A stretch of DNA of 64,000 bases from Methylomonas montana. GTDB taxonomy: Bacteria; Pseudomonadota; Gammaproteobacteria; Methylococcales; Methylomonadaceae. The stretch is from the NCBI RefSeq assembly GCF_030490285.1, contig NZ_CP129884.1:4570081-4634080 (forward strand), in the 5' to 3' direction. Each line of letters begins with the position of its first letter. Within the stretch, counting starts at the first letter, position 1. Made by a program: the position numbers and the translations under genes. Below the pieces are notes generated by a model. That model was given only the letters and a program-made list of their open reading frames with translations, was not told the DNA's origin and ran no database searches. Below, piece after piece: positions 32,123-41,760 of this stretch.

Positions 32123-33112
32123 TTACTGAACCAGCGTCAAGGCTTTTTCCACGGCTTTAGCTGGCAGCGGAATATAGCCGTCCTTGATCACCACTTGTTG
32201 GCCGGTTTTGGATAACACCATTTTGATGAACTCTTTTTCCAATGGCGCCAGCGGTTCGTTAGGTTTTTTGTTGACGTAAATATATAAGAAACGCGACAGC
32301 GGATAAGCACCGGAGGTAGCGTTTTCAGGTGTCGCTTCGACAAAAGCCTCGCCATCTTTGCGCGCCAAAGCCACGGCTTTTACGCCGGAAGTCGAGTAGC
32401 CGATGCCGGAATAACCGATGCCGTTAGCCGAGGTGGTAACCGATTGCACCACGGAAGCAGAACCTGGTTGTTCGTTGACATTGCTTTTGAAATCGCCTTT
32501 GCACAACGCTTCGTCTTTAAAGAAACCGTAAGTACCGGACACCGAGTTACGGCCATACAGCTGAATCGGCTTGCCCGCCCAGCCGCCAGTCAGACCGGCT
32601 TGACCCCAAGTGGTGATATCGTTGGCATGGCCGCATTTACGGGTGGACGACAAAATCGCATCCACTTGCGGAATGCTTAAACCTTTAACCGGATTGTCCT
32701 TGTTGACGAAAACCGCCAACGCGTCGATCGCTACCGGAATAGCGGTTGGTTTGTAACCGTATTTGCTTTCGAAATCGTCGATTTCGTTGTCTTTCATTTT
32801 CCGGCTCATAGGGCCCAGGTTAGCGGTACCCTCGGTCAGAGCCGGCGGCGCGGTCGATGAACCGGCAGCTTGAATCTGGATATTGACGTTGGGGTAAATC
32901 TTACCGAATTCTTCTGCCCACAAAGTCATCAGATTGGCCAAAGTATCTGAGCCGACACTGGAAATATTGCCGGACACGCCGCTGGCTGCCGCGTATTCCG
33001 ATAAGCTTGGGTCCAATGTCGCAGGTGCCGCAGCCGCTTCACCGCCCAACAGAGCAGCCGACGCGAAACCAAACCCCAAAACCAGCGACTTCAGCTTGAA
33101 TGTGTTTTTCAT
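32123..33112 (-). CDS. pstS: Periplasmic phosphate-binding protein PstS
   Basis: A 329-residue solute-binding protein with a signal peptide ([21 protein letters not shown]). Phosphate-contact motifs are visible: [10 protein letters not shown] near residue 57, [23 protein letters not shown] and the [10 protein letters not shown] stretch. It captures phosphate for the PstCAB transporter. It is the first gene of the pst cluster and is preceded by a Pho box at 33183-33201. The PstS type with [10 protein letters not shown] is the variant common in aquatic gammaproteobacteria. Confidence 0.95.
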   Translation of the reverse strand: MKNTFKLKSLVLGFGFASAALLGGEAAAAPATLDPSLSEYAAASGVSGNISSVGSDTLANLMTLWAEEFGKIYPNVNIQIQAAGSSTAPPALTEGTANLGPMSRKMKDNEIDDFESKYGYKPTAIPVAIDALAVFVNKDNPVKGLSIPQVDAILSSTRKCGHANDITTWGQAGLTGGWAGKPIQLYGRNSVSGTYGFFKDEALCKGDFKSNVNEQPGSASVVQSVTTSANGIGYSGIGYSTSGVKAVALARKDGEAFVEATPENATSGAYPLSRFLYIYVNKKPNEPLAPLEKEFIKMVLSKTGQQVVIKDGYIPLPAKAVEKALTLVQ

Positions 33113-33182
33113 ATTTTTTCTCGAAATGTTTAAAACTTAAGATCCATATTGCCAATCTAGCGTGACAATAGTATGAAGCGTA

Positions 33183-33201
33183 TATGACAGTTTTATGACA
33201 A
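33183..33201 (-). promoter_or_regulatory. Pho box (PhoB-binding site) upstream of pstS
   Basis: On the minus strand TTGTCATAAAACTGTCATA is two 7-base direct repeats (TGTCATA and TGTCATA) separated by an A-rich 4-base spacer, nearly identical to the E. coli PhoB consensus. It lies about 70-90 bases upstream of the pstS start, as expected for a PhoB-activated promoter. Confidence 0.88.
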
Positions 33202-33244
33202 AAGATGACTAATTGTAATGGGAACCGACGAGTTTCAGCAAAAC

Positions 33245-33751
33245 CTACTGCATCATCGTCCCAAGCCGGGCATTTTCCAGCTTTACAAAACTGTAGGAAA
33301 AATCAACGGCTTGATCGTCTTGCACATCCTCTCTAGCAATTTCCCGCCACTGGCTCGGCTCTATCTCGGGAAAAAAGGTATCGCCCGCAAAGTTTTTATT
33401 TATCTCGGTCAAATACAAATAATCCGCATACGGCAGCATGGCTTCGTATATGGTGGCGCCACCGATTACGAACAATTCCGGGCAATCGGCACAAGCTTGC
33501 AACACGCTGTCGATGTCGCCAAACGCCCGGCAACCGAGCTGTTGGTAATTCGGGTCACGGCTGATGACGATGTTATCCCGGCCCGGCAGCGGACGGCCGA
33601 TCGCTTCGAAAGTTTTACGGCCCATCAAAATCGGCGAGCCCATGGTAATCTGCTTGAAACGTTTTAAATCGGCCGAGAGATGCCAGGGCATTTGCCCATT
33701 CAGGCCGATGGCCCGGTTGCTGGCCATCGCCACGATCAGTGATATTTTCAT
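33245..33751 (-). CDS. folA: Dihydrofolate reductase
   Basis: A 168-residue enzyme that reduces dihydrofolate with NADPH. The ATG at 33751 (MKISLIVAMASNRAIGLNG) is chosen over an upstream TTG. Motifs include the M20-type loop GLNGQMPWHLSADLKRF with the catalytic acidic residue, MGRKTFEAIGRPLPGR, and the cofactor motif FVIGGATIYEAMLP. Length is normal for chromosomal FolA. It lies upstream of pstS on the same strand; its 3' end is only about 45 bases from the Pho box. Confidence 0.96.
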   Translation of the reverse strand: MKISLIVAMASNRAIGLNGQMPWHLSADLKRFKQITMGSPILMGRKTFEAIGRPLPGRDNIVISRDPNYQQLGCRAFGDIDSVLQACADCPELFVIGGATIYEAMLPYADYLYLTEINKNFAGDTFFPEIEPSQWREIAREDVQDDQAVDFSYSFVKLENARLGTMMQ

Positions 33752-33809
33752 GCGCAATGTTTAAGATGGGCCGTATTATTGGCGAGACATCATACTAGAA
33801 ACAGAGCAT

Positions 33810-34826
33810 ATGAAGAAAAACATCCTGCTGGTGTTTACCGGCGGCACCATCGGCTCGCAGCTTGACGGCAACACCATTAACACTAACGGCAACGCCGGTT
33901 TTAAATTATTGCAACGTTTTGCGGAGCAAGATACCAAACCGGATTCGGTGAGCTTCAAAACCTTGCAGCCCCTGCAAATTCTCAGCGAAAACCTGCATCC
34001 CAGCCACTGGCCGAAAATCATCGCCAGTATCGAATCCGAAGATTTAAGGCAATTTGACGGCATCGTCGTCACCCACGGCACCGACAGCCTGGCCTTCAGC
34101 GCGGCGGCGCTAAGCCTGCATTTCAATAGCCTGGCCATACCGTTGCTGCTAGTTTCCAGCGATTTGCCGCTGGATTATCCGCAAGCCAACGGCGTGGCGA
34201 ATTTTATCTGTGCGGTGGAATTTATCCGTCAACTCGGTCTGGCCGGCGTGTTTGTGCCGTATCGAAATCCAGGACAAACGATGCAACTTCATCTTGGCAG
34301 CCGGTTGTCGTCCTGCTTGCCATTGAGCGGCGATTTCATCAGCGTTCAATCGCAAGCCTGGATGCGTTATGAAAGCGGTCACTTCGAACGGCTACACGAG
34401 CTGGATTGCAAAGCTCGCTCGCCGATAGCGCTAAAACCCGAATTTTCAAAACAAATATTGCTGATCAGGCCTTATCCGGGTCTGGACTACACGATGTTCA
34501 ATCTCGAGAATGTCGAACTGGTACTACACGACCTCTACCACTCCGGCACCGCCTGTGCTTCGGCCGCCGCCGGCAGGCAATGTAGCCTGGTCGAATTCGT
34601 CAAACGCTGCAGCAGCCGGAACATAAAAATTTATCTGGCTCCGGCACTGTACTCGGAAAGCGCCTACGCCTCGACTAGAGAGCTACTGGAATGCGGCGCG
34701 GAAATGATCTGGAACATGTCATTGGAAGCCGCCTACGCCAAACTGCTATTGGCTTATGGCAATTTCAACACTCGGAATGATATCGCGGATTTTTTACAGC
34801 GGGATATTGCGTGGGAACATGTATGA
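33810..34826 (+). CDS. L-asparaginase (type I, cytoplasmic)
   Basis: A 338-residue amidohydrolase that converts asparagine to aspartate. The two catalytic threonine motifs are seen: FTGGTIGSQLDG near residue 11 and VVTHGTDSLAF near residue 88. No signal peptide is present, which fits the cytoplasmic AnsA type. It is divergently arranged from folA with a short spacer and a normal ATG start. Some members act on glutamine or on tRNA-related amides; the sequence does not settle this. Confidence 0.9.
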   Translation: MKKNILLVFTGGTIGSQLDGNTINTNGNAGFKLLQRFAEQDTKPDSVSFKTLQPLQILSENLHPSHWPKIIASIESEDLRQFDGIVVTHGTDSLAFSAAALSLHFNSLAIPLLLVSSDLPLDYPQANGVANFICAVEFIRQLGLAGVFVPYRNPGQTMQLHLGSRLSSCLPLSGDFISVQSQAWMRYESGHFERLHELDCKARSPIALKPEFSKQILLIRPYPGLDYTMFNLENVELVLHDLYHSGTACASAAAGRQCSLVEFVKRCSSRNIKIYLAPALYSESAYASTRELLECGAEMIWNMSLEAAYAKLLLAYGNFNTRNDIADFLQRDIAWEHV

Positions 34827-34931
34827 AAAGAGGGGGCGCTATCGCGCTCCACCTACAATGCTTTCTACGGGATTTCGGACATAATAACCTTATTACGCTT
34901 GGCACGGGTGGGCCAATTCTGCTCGGCCCCA

Positions 34932-36092
34932 TTACAAATACTTCAGCCAAGCCCAATGCGGTTTTCGATGCTTTAAAGCTTCAAAACCAAGGCAGCAGGG
35001 AAACATCAGCAATACGACCAATAGCCAAAACGCATAAACCGTCGGCAAACCGTAACCGTAGTCTTTGGGTAAATCCGGCACCCAGATACCGCCACCGATC
35101 AGCGCCGAAACCGGGCCATTGTCGATTGCCGCCACCAGCAACGCCAGCAGGTGGATAACATAGAGATGCAGCAGATAAAAAAACAGCGGCGTCCGGCCGA
35201 ATACTTGTAAAACCCTGAATTTATGGGCTGGCCAGTCTTCAAACCAGCCCAGCAACAGCACTGCCGGCCCCAGCGTCATCAATAAATACAGCAACGACGG
35301 CGGGTATTTGTGGCAGTTCAGAAATGACAGCAAAGTCAATGCCGGATCGGCATAGGCTTGCCACGGATGGGGGTCGCCGTAGAGATTGCTGAAGCGCAGC
35401 AACGCAAATAATGCGATCAGCGAAACCCCTAACAGCACTAGTCTATTGCGGCTACGCCATTGCGGCGAGTTCATCCACCAGCCGAATCCGTAACCTACGG
35501 CGATTACCCCAACCCATGGAATCAAAGGGTAGTAAGGATTGAGCTTCCAGCCACCGCCAAAATCGACGTGGTCGCCGGTATGTAATACCGCCCACCATGG
35601 ACCAAAGCCGCCCAAATCGGCCGGTTTGACCGCGTCGAAAGTGTTATGCCCGACGATCATCAAACCGCCAAAACCGACAATCCACGGCAAAGGCAACTTA
35701 ACCAAGCCGGATAGCAAAATCATAGACCAGCCTATCGCCCATAACACCCCGCCGTCGAGTTGGCGAAAGTCGTTGCTGAAATTCCAGGCCCAGGCTTCGA
35801 CAGTACTGACCAATAGCAACAACAGCACCCCGCGTTTCAGTAAAAAACCGCTAGTCTCAGCATTAGCATCCCGCCGTGCCGCCCACAGATAGGCGCTGGT
35901 GCCGGCCAGAAACACGAATACCGGCGCGCAGAAATGAGTGATCCAACGGGTCAGAAACAAACCCACCGCGGTCTTATTCAGATCGGTGGGATCAAAATGC
36001 GCAGCGCTAAAGAAATCCCGGGTGTGGTCCAGCGTCATGATCACCATGACCAGGCTGCGCAGCATGTCGAGGGACGCAATACGTTGAATCAT
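34932..36092 (-). CDS. DUF1624 (heparan-alpha-glucosaminide acetyltransferase-like) membrane protein
   Basis: A 386-residue polytopic protein with about ten membrane helices. The N-terminus has the family signature RIASLDMLRSLVMVIMTLDH, followed by THFCAPVFVFLAGTSAYLW and later GRTPLFFYLLHLYVIHLLA. These are the features of DUF1624/HGSNAT-like acyltransferases of the inner membrane, which transfer acyl groups across the membrane to sugars. The gene ends beside the FecA-like receptor, which lies upstream on the same strand with one base between them, so they may be co-transcribed. The substrate is unknown. Confidence 0.88.
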   Translation of the reverse strand: MIQRIASLDMLRSLVMVIMTLDHTRDFFSAAHFDPTDLNKTAVGLFLTRWITHFCAPVFVFLAGTSAYLWAARRDANAETSGFLLKRGVLLLLLVSTVEAWAWNFSNDFRQLDGGVLWAIGWSMILLSGLVKLPLPWIVGFGGLMIVGHNTFDAVKPADLGGFGPWWAVLHTGDHVDFGGGWKLNPYYPLIPWVGVIAVGYGFGWWMNSPQWRSRNRLVLLGVSLIALFALLRFSNLYGDPHPWQAYADPALTLLSFLNCHKYPPSLLYLLMTLGPAVLLLGWFEDWPAHKFRVLQVFGRTPLFFYLLHLYVIHLLALLVAAIDNGPVSALIGGGIWVPDLPKDYGYGLPTVYAFWLLVVLLMFPCCLGFEALKHRKPHWAWLKYL

Positions 36093-36093
36093 T

Positions 36094-38469
36094 TCAATAT
36101 TCTAGCCGAAGCGAACCGAAGGCCATTAATGGATCCGCCGGGTTATTGGACCAGGAAGCGCGTTGTATATAGTACTGGGTGTCGGAAACGTTATTGACGT
36201 TGACCTGGGCCGTCAGCCTGGTCTTGCCGATATTGAAGCGATAGGCAGCCATCACATCCAAGCGCGCGCAGGCATCGTCGTAAAAACTGTTGGCGGTGTC
36301 GCCGTAGCGTAGGCCGGCGGCGTAGATGCCAGCGCCGACGCTAAAACCTCTCAACATTTCTTGCTGAAAATCGTATTTCAGCCACAAGCTTCCCGAATGC
36401 AGCGGTGCGTACGGCAGCCGCTTACCCTGATTGCCGGAGTAGTCCTTGGTAACCTCGGTATCGGTATAAGCGTAAGTACCGATCATGCTTATCGCATCCG
36501 TTAACCGACCGCTGATATCCCACTCTATACCCTGGCTGCGGGCCTCGCCGATCGCTACATTAAGCGAACGATTACTCGGGTCTGGTGTCAGCACGTTTTG
36601 CTTGGTCAAATGATAATAAGCCAAGGTGCTGGTTAATCGCCCGTCAAAAAACGAGGTCTTGATGCCGCCTTCATACTCGGTCGAAGTCTGAGGGTCGAAC
36701 GGTTTGCCTGAGGCTTGCCGGCCATTGTTGGCGCCGAACGATTCGACAAAATGGCCATACAACGACAGCCATTCCGTCGCTTGATAGAGTATGCCGACCC
36801 GCGGACTTAAATTGGTTTCTTCGATATCGTCGTAAGCGTCGCTGGCTAACGCCAGGTTTTGGTCGGAATAACCGCTTCCAAAAGTGGCGATGTCGTAACG
36901 CAAGCCGCCCAGCAGGTGTAGTTTGTCCCACAAAGTGATTTCATCCTGGCCATACACGCCGAACCACTCGTTATCCTCGATGTAGTTGAACAAATACGGT
37001 GGCGCCATCGCCGCTTGCACATTGAATCTAGGCATGTCCCTGAAAACGTTGACATTGTCCATGGCGCGGGCAGTGGCATGATCGACGCTGCGTTGGTGAT
37101 AATAGTCGCCGCCGATCAGCAGATCGTGCTCGATACCGAAGGTTTTGAATTTACCGGTCAAATCCAGATAAACGGTTTGGGTGTCGTAAGCCAGGCTGCC
37201 GAACCATGCCCCACGGGGCGTATCGCCATTTAGCGCCGCTCTACCGTCGGCATAAACCTCCTGCAAACCCGCGTCGCCGTCAACGACGACCATGCCGTTT
37301 CTTAGTTTCCAATTGTCGTTGAAGCTGTGCGTCCAATTGAAATCGACCAGCCAGTAGGAATCCTTGTCCACCAATCCCTCTTGAACGAAGGTGCGGGAGA
37401 TCGGTGCCGGCGCGGCGCGATTGCCGGTAACGGGAAGGCCGGCATCGTAAGTCCGATTATCGTCCATGTATTCCACCGACAGATTGAATTCGGTGCGATC
37501 CGAAGGCTTCCAGTTTAGGCTGGGTGCGAAAAAAATCCGGTCATTGACTACAAAATCCCGGAAAGAGTTGCTATCGAGATATGACATGTCCAGCCGGTAA
37601 GCCAGCGATCCGTCCTGAGTCAGCGGCCCGGTGGCGCTCGCTTCGGTCCGGTAGTAGTCGTAGGAGCCAAAGCGTTGCTCGATCGAATAATACGGATCGG
37701 CCGAAGGCTTTTTGGTGACCAGATTGATCAAGCCGCCGGCTTCGATACGCCCGTACAGTCCGGATGCCGGTCCTTTCAGCACTTCGACCCGGTCCAGGTT
37801 GGCGAAATCGGCGCTACTTTTTTGCATCCTGATGCCATTACGGTAGTAATTGCTCCTGAAGCCCAATTCGAAGCCACGAACGACATAAGCGTCCGCTCCG
37901 CCGGTGGTGCCGCCGTTGGATGCACGTTGCTGCACTCCGCTGACGTTCTTCAGCGCATCCTGCAAACGGAAGGCTTGTTGATCCCGTATCGCTGCTTGGG
38001 GCACTACCTGTATCGACATCGGCGTTTCCATGATAGACGCGTCGGTTTTGGTGGCGGTCGAGGCAATTTGCCGGTTGTAATCGGTGTTATACGGATCGTT
38101 TGCATCATAAACCACCCTCCCCAACACCGTCACCGCCGCCAAGGTCTCGACCTTAGCTGCCGCCGAGCCATCCTGCTTGATCGCCACCGCATTGTCGGCG
38201 GTAAAGGTATAAACCAGGCCGCTGCCCGCCAACAGTTTTTGCACGGCTTGCAGGGGTGTCAAGCGGCCACTGAGCGCTGGCGCGCGTTTGCCGGCCATGA
38301 TGCCGTCGGCGTAAAACGGTTGCAGGCCGGTTTGTTGGGCCAAGGCGTCCAATGCTGAGGCCAACGGTTGGGCGGGGATGTTGAAGTCGTAGGTTTTTTC
38401 GTCGGCGACCGCAGTATTGATCGTCAGTACCAGCGGCGCGACCAGCAGAAGGTGCGTCAGTGTGTGCAT
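36094..38469 (-). CDS. TonB-dependent siderophore receptor with STN signalling domain (FecA type)
   Basis: A 791-residue outer-membrane transducer. After a signal peptide (LLLVAPLVLTINTAVA) comes a secretin/TonB N-terminal STN domain (YDFNIPAQPLASALDALAQQ to VAIKQDG, residues about 27-100), which contacts FecR. The TonB-box/plug region follows (SIQVVPQAAIRDQQAFRLQDAL, NLDRVEVLKGPASGLYGRIEAGG) and a barrel ending LMAFGSLRLEY. It binds an iron chelate and signals through FecR to the ECF sigma factor encoded just upstream. The usual gene order sigma-fecR-receptor is preserved on the minus strand. Confidence 0.94.
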   Translation of the reverse strand: MHTLTHLLLVAPLVLTINTAVADEKTYDFNIPAQPLASALDALAQQTGLQPFYADGIMAGKRAPALSGRLTPLQAVQKLLAGSGLVYTFTADNAVAIKQDGSAAAKVETLAAVTVLGRVVYDANDPYNTDYNRQIASTATKTDASIMETPMSIQVVPQAAIRDQQAFRLQDALKNVSGVQQRASNGGTTGGADAYVVRGFELGFRSNYYRNGIRMQKSSADFANLDRVEVLKGPASGLYGRIEAGGLINLVTKKPSADPYYSIEQRFGSYDYYRTEASATGPLTQDGSLAYRLDMSYLDSNSFRDFVVNDRIFFAPSLNWKPSDRTEFNLSVEYMDDNRTYDAGLPVTGNRAAPAPISRTFVQEGLVDKDSYWLVDFNWTHSFNDNWKLRNGMVVVDGDAGLQEVYADGRAALNGDTPRGAWFGSLAYDTQTVYLDLTGKFKTFGIEHDLLIGGDYYHQRSVDHATARAMDNVNVFRDMPRFNVQAAMAPPYLFNYIEDNEWFGVYGQDEITLWDKLHLLGGLRYDIATFGSGYSDQNLALASDAYDDIEETNLSPRVGILYQATEWLSLYGHFVESFGANNGRQASGKPFDPQTSTEYEGGIKTSFFDGRLTSTLAYYHLTKQNVLTPDPSNRSLNVAIGEARSQGIEWDISGRLTDAISMIGTYAYTDTEVTKDYSGNQGKRLPYAPLHSGSLWLKYDFQQEMLRGFSVGAGIYAAGLRYGDTANSFYDDACARLDVMAAYRFNIGKTRLTAQVNVNNVSDTQYYIQRASWSNNPADPLMAFGSLRLEY

Positions 38470-38573
38470 CGGTGCTCCTTATCGAATAGTAATTACTCCA
38501 CCCAATAAGATCGTTTCAGAATGCCAACACCGCCAATTGCCCCTGGATTTTTTTATCGGTTGCCCCGCCTCAA

Positions 38574-39554
38574 TCAATTCGCTCGCCGTATCGTAATCCG
38601 TTCATCGCCGCCTCGAATTATTTTCACAGACAAGGCACTAGCCATGGTATCCAGGGTTTGTTCAAGATCGTTCGCCGGGAAGCGGCCGCTGACCGTCAAG
38701 GTTTGTAGATCGGCATCGGCCAACTCGAAGCGGACCCGATGATAGCGGCCCAGTTGTTTCAACACTTCCGGCAAACTCTGTTTTTTGAAAACCAGCACGC
38801 CGCTACGCCAGGCAGCGATCGCGTTCAAATCGCCGTTGACTAACGCATCCAGGCGACCAGCGTTGTCGTAACCGGCCTGCTGACCGGCGGATAAGTTAAG
38901 CGAGGGCATCGCCCCGGCGCGGAGGCCTACTTCTCCTTCCTGGACAGCCACCGTGACTTTGTCGTCTTGCCGGTAGACATTGAACTGTGTGCCGATGTCG
39001 CAAACCCGACCGGCGCCGGCCACCACTTCGAACGGCCGGCTGGCGTTATGCACCACGCTAAACCAGGCTTCGCCGCGGGCCAGCCAGACTGTCCGTTCGC
39101 CGTCGCGATATGCAACCCGCAACTCGGTATCGGTGTTGAGTTCTATTTGGGATCCGTCGCTGAGTAGCACGGTTTTACGCTCGCCCTTGGCGGTTTGGTA
39201 GTAATCTGCTCTCAACCACCACCCTATCGGCGAATTAAGGATTAGCAAACCGGCGAGACCAGCCGCCATTGCCAAGGCTGGCCAAAAGCGGCGGCGGTGC
39301 TGGGATAGACGGCGACCGGCCGCATAGCGGCGGGCGGCGACCAGATGGTTCTCGGCAATATTGCCCAACCCAGCCAATTGTCCCCAAAACCGTTCCACCT
39401 CCCGATAGGCAGCCAGATGAGCCGGATTTTCCGCCAACCAGGCTGCAAATTGTCCGCGCTCCGCAACGCTGCAATCGCCGGAGTTTAGACGCGTCTGCCA
39501 ATCCAATGCCTGTTGCTGGATGCTGCTTAACGACGAAGGAGGGGGGGTATTCAT
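38574..39554 (-). CDS. FecR-family anti-sigma/transmembrane signal transducer
   Basis: A 326-residue protein. The N-terminal cytoplasmic DUF4880 segment (QQALDWQTRLNSGDCSVAERG, AHLAAYREVERFWGQL) binds the sigma factor. One membrane helix follows (residues about 91-110, ALAMAAGLAGLLILNSPIGW), then the periplasmic FecR domain (GERKTVLLSDGSQIELNTDT, WFSVVHNASRPFEVVAG) and a C-terminal STN-like segment (FELADADLQTLTVSGRF) that contacts the receptor. It relays the receptor state across the inner membrane. About 45 bases separate it from the sigma-factor stop. Confidence 0.93.
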   Translation of the reverse strand: MNTPPPSSLSSIQQQALDWQTRLNSGDCSVAERGQFAAWLAENPAHLAAYREVERFWGQLAGLGNIAENHLVAARRYAAGRRLSQHRRRFWPALAMAAGLAGLLILNSPIGWWLRADYYQTAKGERKTVLLSDGSQIELNTDTELRVAYRDGERTVWLARGEAWFSVVHNASRPFEVVAGAGRVCDIGTQFNVYRQDDKVTVAVQEGEVGLRAGAMPSLNLSAGQQAGYDNAGRLDALVNGDLNAIAAWRSGVLVFKKQSLPEVLKQLGRYHRVRFELADADLQTLTVSGRFPANDLEQTLDTMASALSVKIIRGGDERITIRRAN

Positions 39555-39598
39555 CTACTTATGGTATCGCGGATTGGTGAAGGCAAAACAGTATCGGC

Positions 39599-40108
39599 TT
39601 ATTGCCTATCCCGAGCGGTGAAGGCAAAGCAGTGTGCCAAAGCCTTGGCGCAATGGCGCTCGACGGTGCGCCGGGGAATTTCAAGCGCTTCGGCAATTTC
39701 CGCATGGCTCCAACCGTCGATCCGGTGCAACAAAAACACATGCCGCTGAATGTCCGGCAGTTGCTCCAAGGCCGTCCGGCAATGTTGCAATAGCAATGCT
39801 GTTTCGGCCTCGGTCTCCGGTGTAGGTAATGGCGAAGGCAGTGCGTCAAAATCGTCCAGATATTCTGCCGATCGTTCTCTAACCTGCTGCTTACGGTGAT
39901 GATCCACCGCCGCATTGGCGGTCACTTTATATAGATAAGCCCGAGGGTTGCCGATGGTTAGCGGATCTTCGTGCTGCAGTAAACGCAGATAGGCATCCTG
40001 AACCAGGTCTTCGGCATCGTCCCCGGCCCGTTGCGACGCAAACACCAACAATTCTCGACCGTACCGATGAAATAACAGATCGAATAATGTATGGCTGCGC
40101 TTTGGCAT
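39599..40108 (-). CDS. ECF sigma factor, FecI type
   Basis: A 169-residue extracytoplasmic-function sigma factor. Region 2 is LVQDAYLRLLQHEDPLTIGN with DAEDLVQDAYLRLL for core and -10 contact; region 4 is EQLPDIQRHVFLLHRIDGWS followed by HAEIAEALEIPRRTVERH for -35 recognition. It is the first gene of the sigma-FecR-receptor unit and would direct transcription of the receptor when the ligand is bound. The length is typical of FecI-like iron-starvation sigma factors. Confidence 0.93.
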   Translation of the reverse strand: MPKRSHTLFDLLFHRYGRELLVFASQRAGDDAEDLVQDAYLRLLQHEDPLTIGNPRAYLYKVTANAAVDHHRKQQVRERSAEYLDDFDALPSPLPTPETEAETALLLQHCRTALEQLPDIQRHVFLLHRIDGWSHAEIAEALEIPRRTVERHCAKALAHCFAFTARDRQ

Positions 40109-40371
40109 GACTGGCTGGAGTGTGCGACGAAAGTCAGCTAGCCAGCAAACTTCAAGCCATCGGCACTAAAAACTAAGCAAAACTTCCTTAACTCACGAAC
40201 TTGTGCGTCCAAACCTTGGGCGTGGCCGTCGGTATGCTACTTATGATTGATAAGCACCAGGGTGACGCAAAAAATTCGATACCGGGAACTTAAGCGAACG
40301 ATTTAAAACAGGGGATATGCAGCAGCGCAACTAAGTGAAATGACATAGTCATCTTAGACGCCGGCAACTGG
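40109..40371. other. Intergenic region upstream of the FecI-type sigma gene
   Basis: About 260 bases without a credible coding frame. A weak Fur-like stretch (TTATGATTGATAAG, near 40240) is present, which would be reasonable for an iron-regulated sigma gene, but it matches only part of the consensus. No RNA gene or repeat is evident. Confidence 0.5.
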
Positions 40372-40399
40372 AAGCGGAATGCCGAAAGGCACTCCGCTT
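40372..40399 (-). terminator. Hairpin after the FlgO-like gene
   Basis: AAGCGGAaTGCC-gaaa-GGCAcTCCGCTT makes an 11-bp stem with one mismatch and a GAAA tetraloop just downstream of the lipoprotein gene. No T run follows on the minus strand, so it may work as an mRNA 3' stabiliser as much as a terminator. Confidence 0.5.
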
Positions 40400-40411
40400 T
40401 ACGGAGAAAAC

Positions 40412-40957
40412 TTATTGCTTGGTTTGCGGTTTTGTCACCAATGCCTTGGCGTCCGGCCCCATTGGCACCGAGTAGTCGGCTGAGGAAATCACGTTTTGGC
40501 TGGCAATCTCGACAACCCTTAAAGAAACGTAAACGTTATCGTGACCGGGTGCAAACGAGCCGATTACCACGGCCTTGGCACCGACGTTATTCAAGGCTTC
40601 CTTGGTTTTTTCGGGGAGCTGCAGAATGCCGGCTTCGTTTTTAGCAAAAATTTCGGTTGGCAATTCCATTCCCATCACCTGATAGCCAGAGCGATGAAAA
40701 GCAGAAGAAATCTGATCGGAAACAATCCGGCCAAACGGCAGGGATTGGCCCAGATCGTCAACATTGACCAAGGAATTGATCACCACCAGACTACCTCTGG
40801 GTAAAGGCTGCCGTAAATCGAGAATGAGTTGATTGACAACCTGATAACTCACTTCCACCAAATTGTCGTCCTTAATTTCCGGACGGGAAAACCGGTAACA
40901 ACCACCTAGCATGGTCAGCGCCAAAAGCATCAACGCCATTGTCTTTCTGTTGAACAT
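40412..40957 (-). CDS. FlgO-domain outer-membrane lipoprotein
   Basis: A 181-residue lipoprotein. The signal peptide ends in a lipobox (LTMLGGC), so the mature Cys is acylated. The rest is a FlgO domain (LPRGSLVVINSLVNVDDLGQ, FGRIVSDQISSAFHRSGYQV, VIGSFAPGHDNVYVSLRVVE). FlgO in Vibrio is an outer-membrane protein of the flagellar H-ring region, but no flagellar gene is nearby. It stands alone on the minus strand with its own hairpin downstream. The domain is likely a nucleotide- or peptide-binding fold of the CsgG/TolB-N type; the function outside flagella is unknown. Confidence 0.78.
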   Translation of the reverse strand: MFNRKTMALMLLALTMLGGCYRFSRPEIKDDNLVEVSYQVVNQLILDLRQPLPRGSLVVINSLVNVDDLGQSLPFGRIVSDQISSAFHRSGYQVMGMELPTEIFAKNEAGILQLPEKTKEALNNVGAKAVVIGSFAPGHDNVYVSLRVVEIASQNVISSADYSVPMGPDAKALVTKPQTKQ

Positions 40958-41118
40958 AAGGATCTCCTCTCGAAATTTTCAAAGTTATCAGAGCTTAAAA
41001 CAGCAAACGAGTCAATCGAATTATTATCGCTGCGGCCCAAGCCGTAAAGGCTAGCCGATATTTGGCAATTGTTTTGGCGAACTTAAACCACCAGACAGAT
41101 TAGGCGCCGGAGCCGGCA

Positions 41119-41760
41119 TCATTGGCCGCTTTCGGTGACGATCACCCCAATGCCATTCTTCTGCAACAGTTCCTTAATGGTGGAAACGCTGGCAGGATTA
41201 TCGTAAGGGCCAACTTTAACTCGATGCCAAATCACATTGCCGACCTTGGCTTTCTCAACACGCGACTCGATACCGAGCAGCGCTAGCTTAGCCTTATGCC
41301 GTTCGGCTTCGGAGGCTTCGCGGAAAGAACCGGCCTGCATGATGTATTTAGCCGCTTTGGTTTTGCCCACCAGTTGTTCTCGAACCCTAGTTTTGATTTC
41401 GTAATCCGGCACTACCACTTCCGCCTGCGGCAGAATGGTATAGAAATCGTAGCGAGGTTCTTCGGGTTCCGCGGGTGGTTGTGGCTCGGCCGGTTTTTCC
41501 GACTCGGCGGCCGCTGCCACTGGCACCTTTACTGGCAATTCCTGTTTTAGTTTTTCAGCTATCGGCGGATTTTCCGCTTCCGGTTTGCCGGCAACCAATT
41601 CCGGCACCATCTGCCGGATCATGTTCAGAAACACCCCAAAAGCCACGATTAGCACGATCACCAATAGCCAGCGCCACAGCGCCACCGAGGATTTTTTCGG
41701 CTTTCTGCGGCTATTGACGTAACTGGCGCTCTGAACGCGGTGTTTATAGTCTCTGGCCAT
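41119..41760 (-). CDS. SPOR-domain membrane protein (FtsN-like)
   Basis: A 213-residue single-pass protein. A basic N-terminus (RRKPKKSSVALWRW) precedes one membrane helix (LLVIVLIVAFGVFLNMI), a Pro/Glu-rich linker (residues 60-110), and a C-terminal SPOR domain (YIMQAGSFREASEAERHKAKL, VIWHRVKVGPYDNPAS). SPOR domains bind denuded peptidoglycan at the division site, and this layout is that of FtsN. It overlaps the argS stop by one base (TAATG), an arrangement also known in other gammaproteobacteria, where ftsN-like genes follow argS. Confidence 0.88.
   Translation of the reverse strand: MARDYKHRVQSASYVNSRRKPKKSSVALWRWLLVIVLIVAFGVFLNMIRQMVPELVAGKPEAENPPIAEKLKQELPVKVPVAAAAESEKPAEPQPPAEPEEPRYDFYTILPQAEVVVPDYEIKTRVREQLVGKTKAAKYIMQAGSFREASEAERHKAKLALLGIESRVEKAKVGNVIWHRVKVGPYDNPASVSTIKELLQKNGIGVIVTESGQ

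Noticed and set aside
34826..34932. Short GC-rich hairpin between asparaginase and the DUF1624 gene
   Set aside because: The stem (GCGC/GCGC) is short and lacks a T run, so a terminator is not supported.
40225..40260. Possible Fur box upstream of the FecI-type sigma gene
   Set aside because: Only about half of the 19-base consensus is matched, so it is mentioned in the gap entry and not called as a site.
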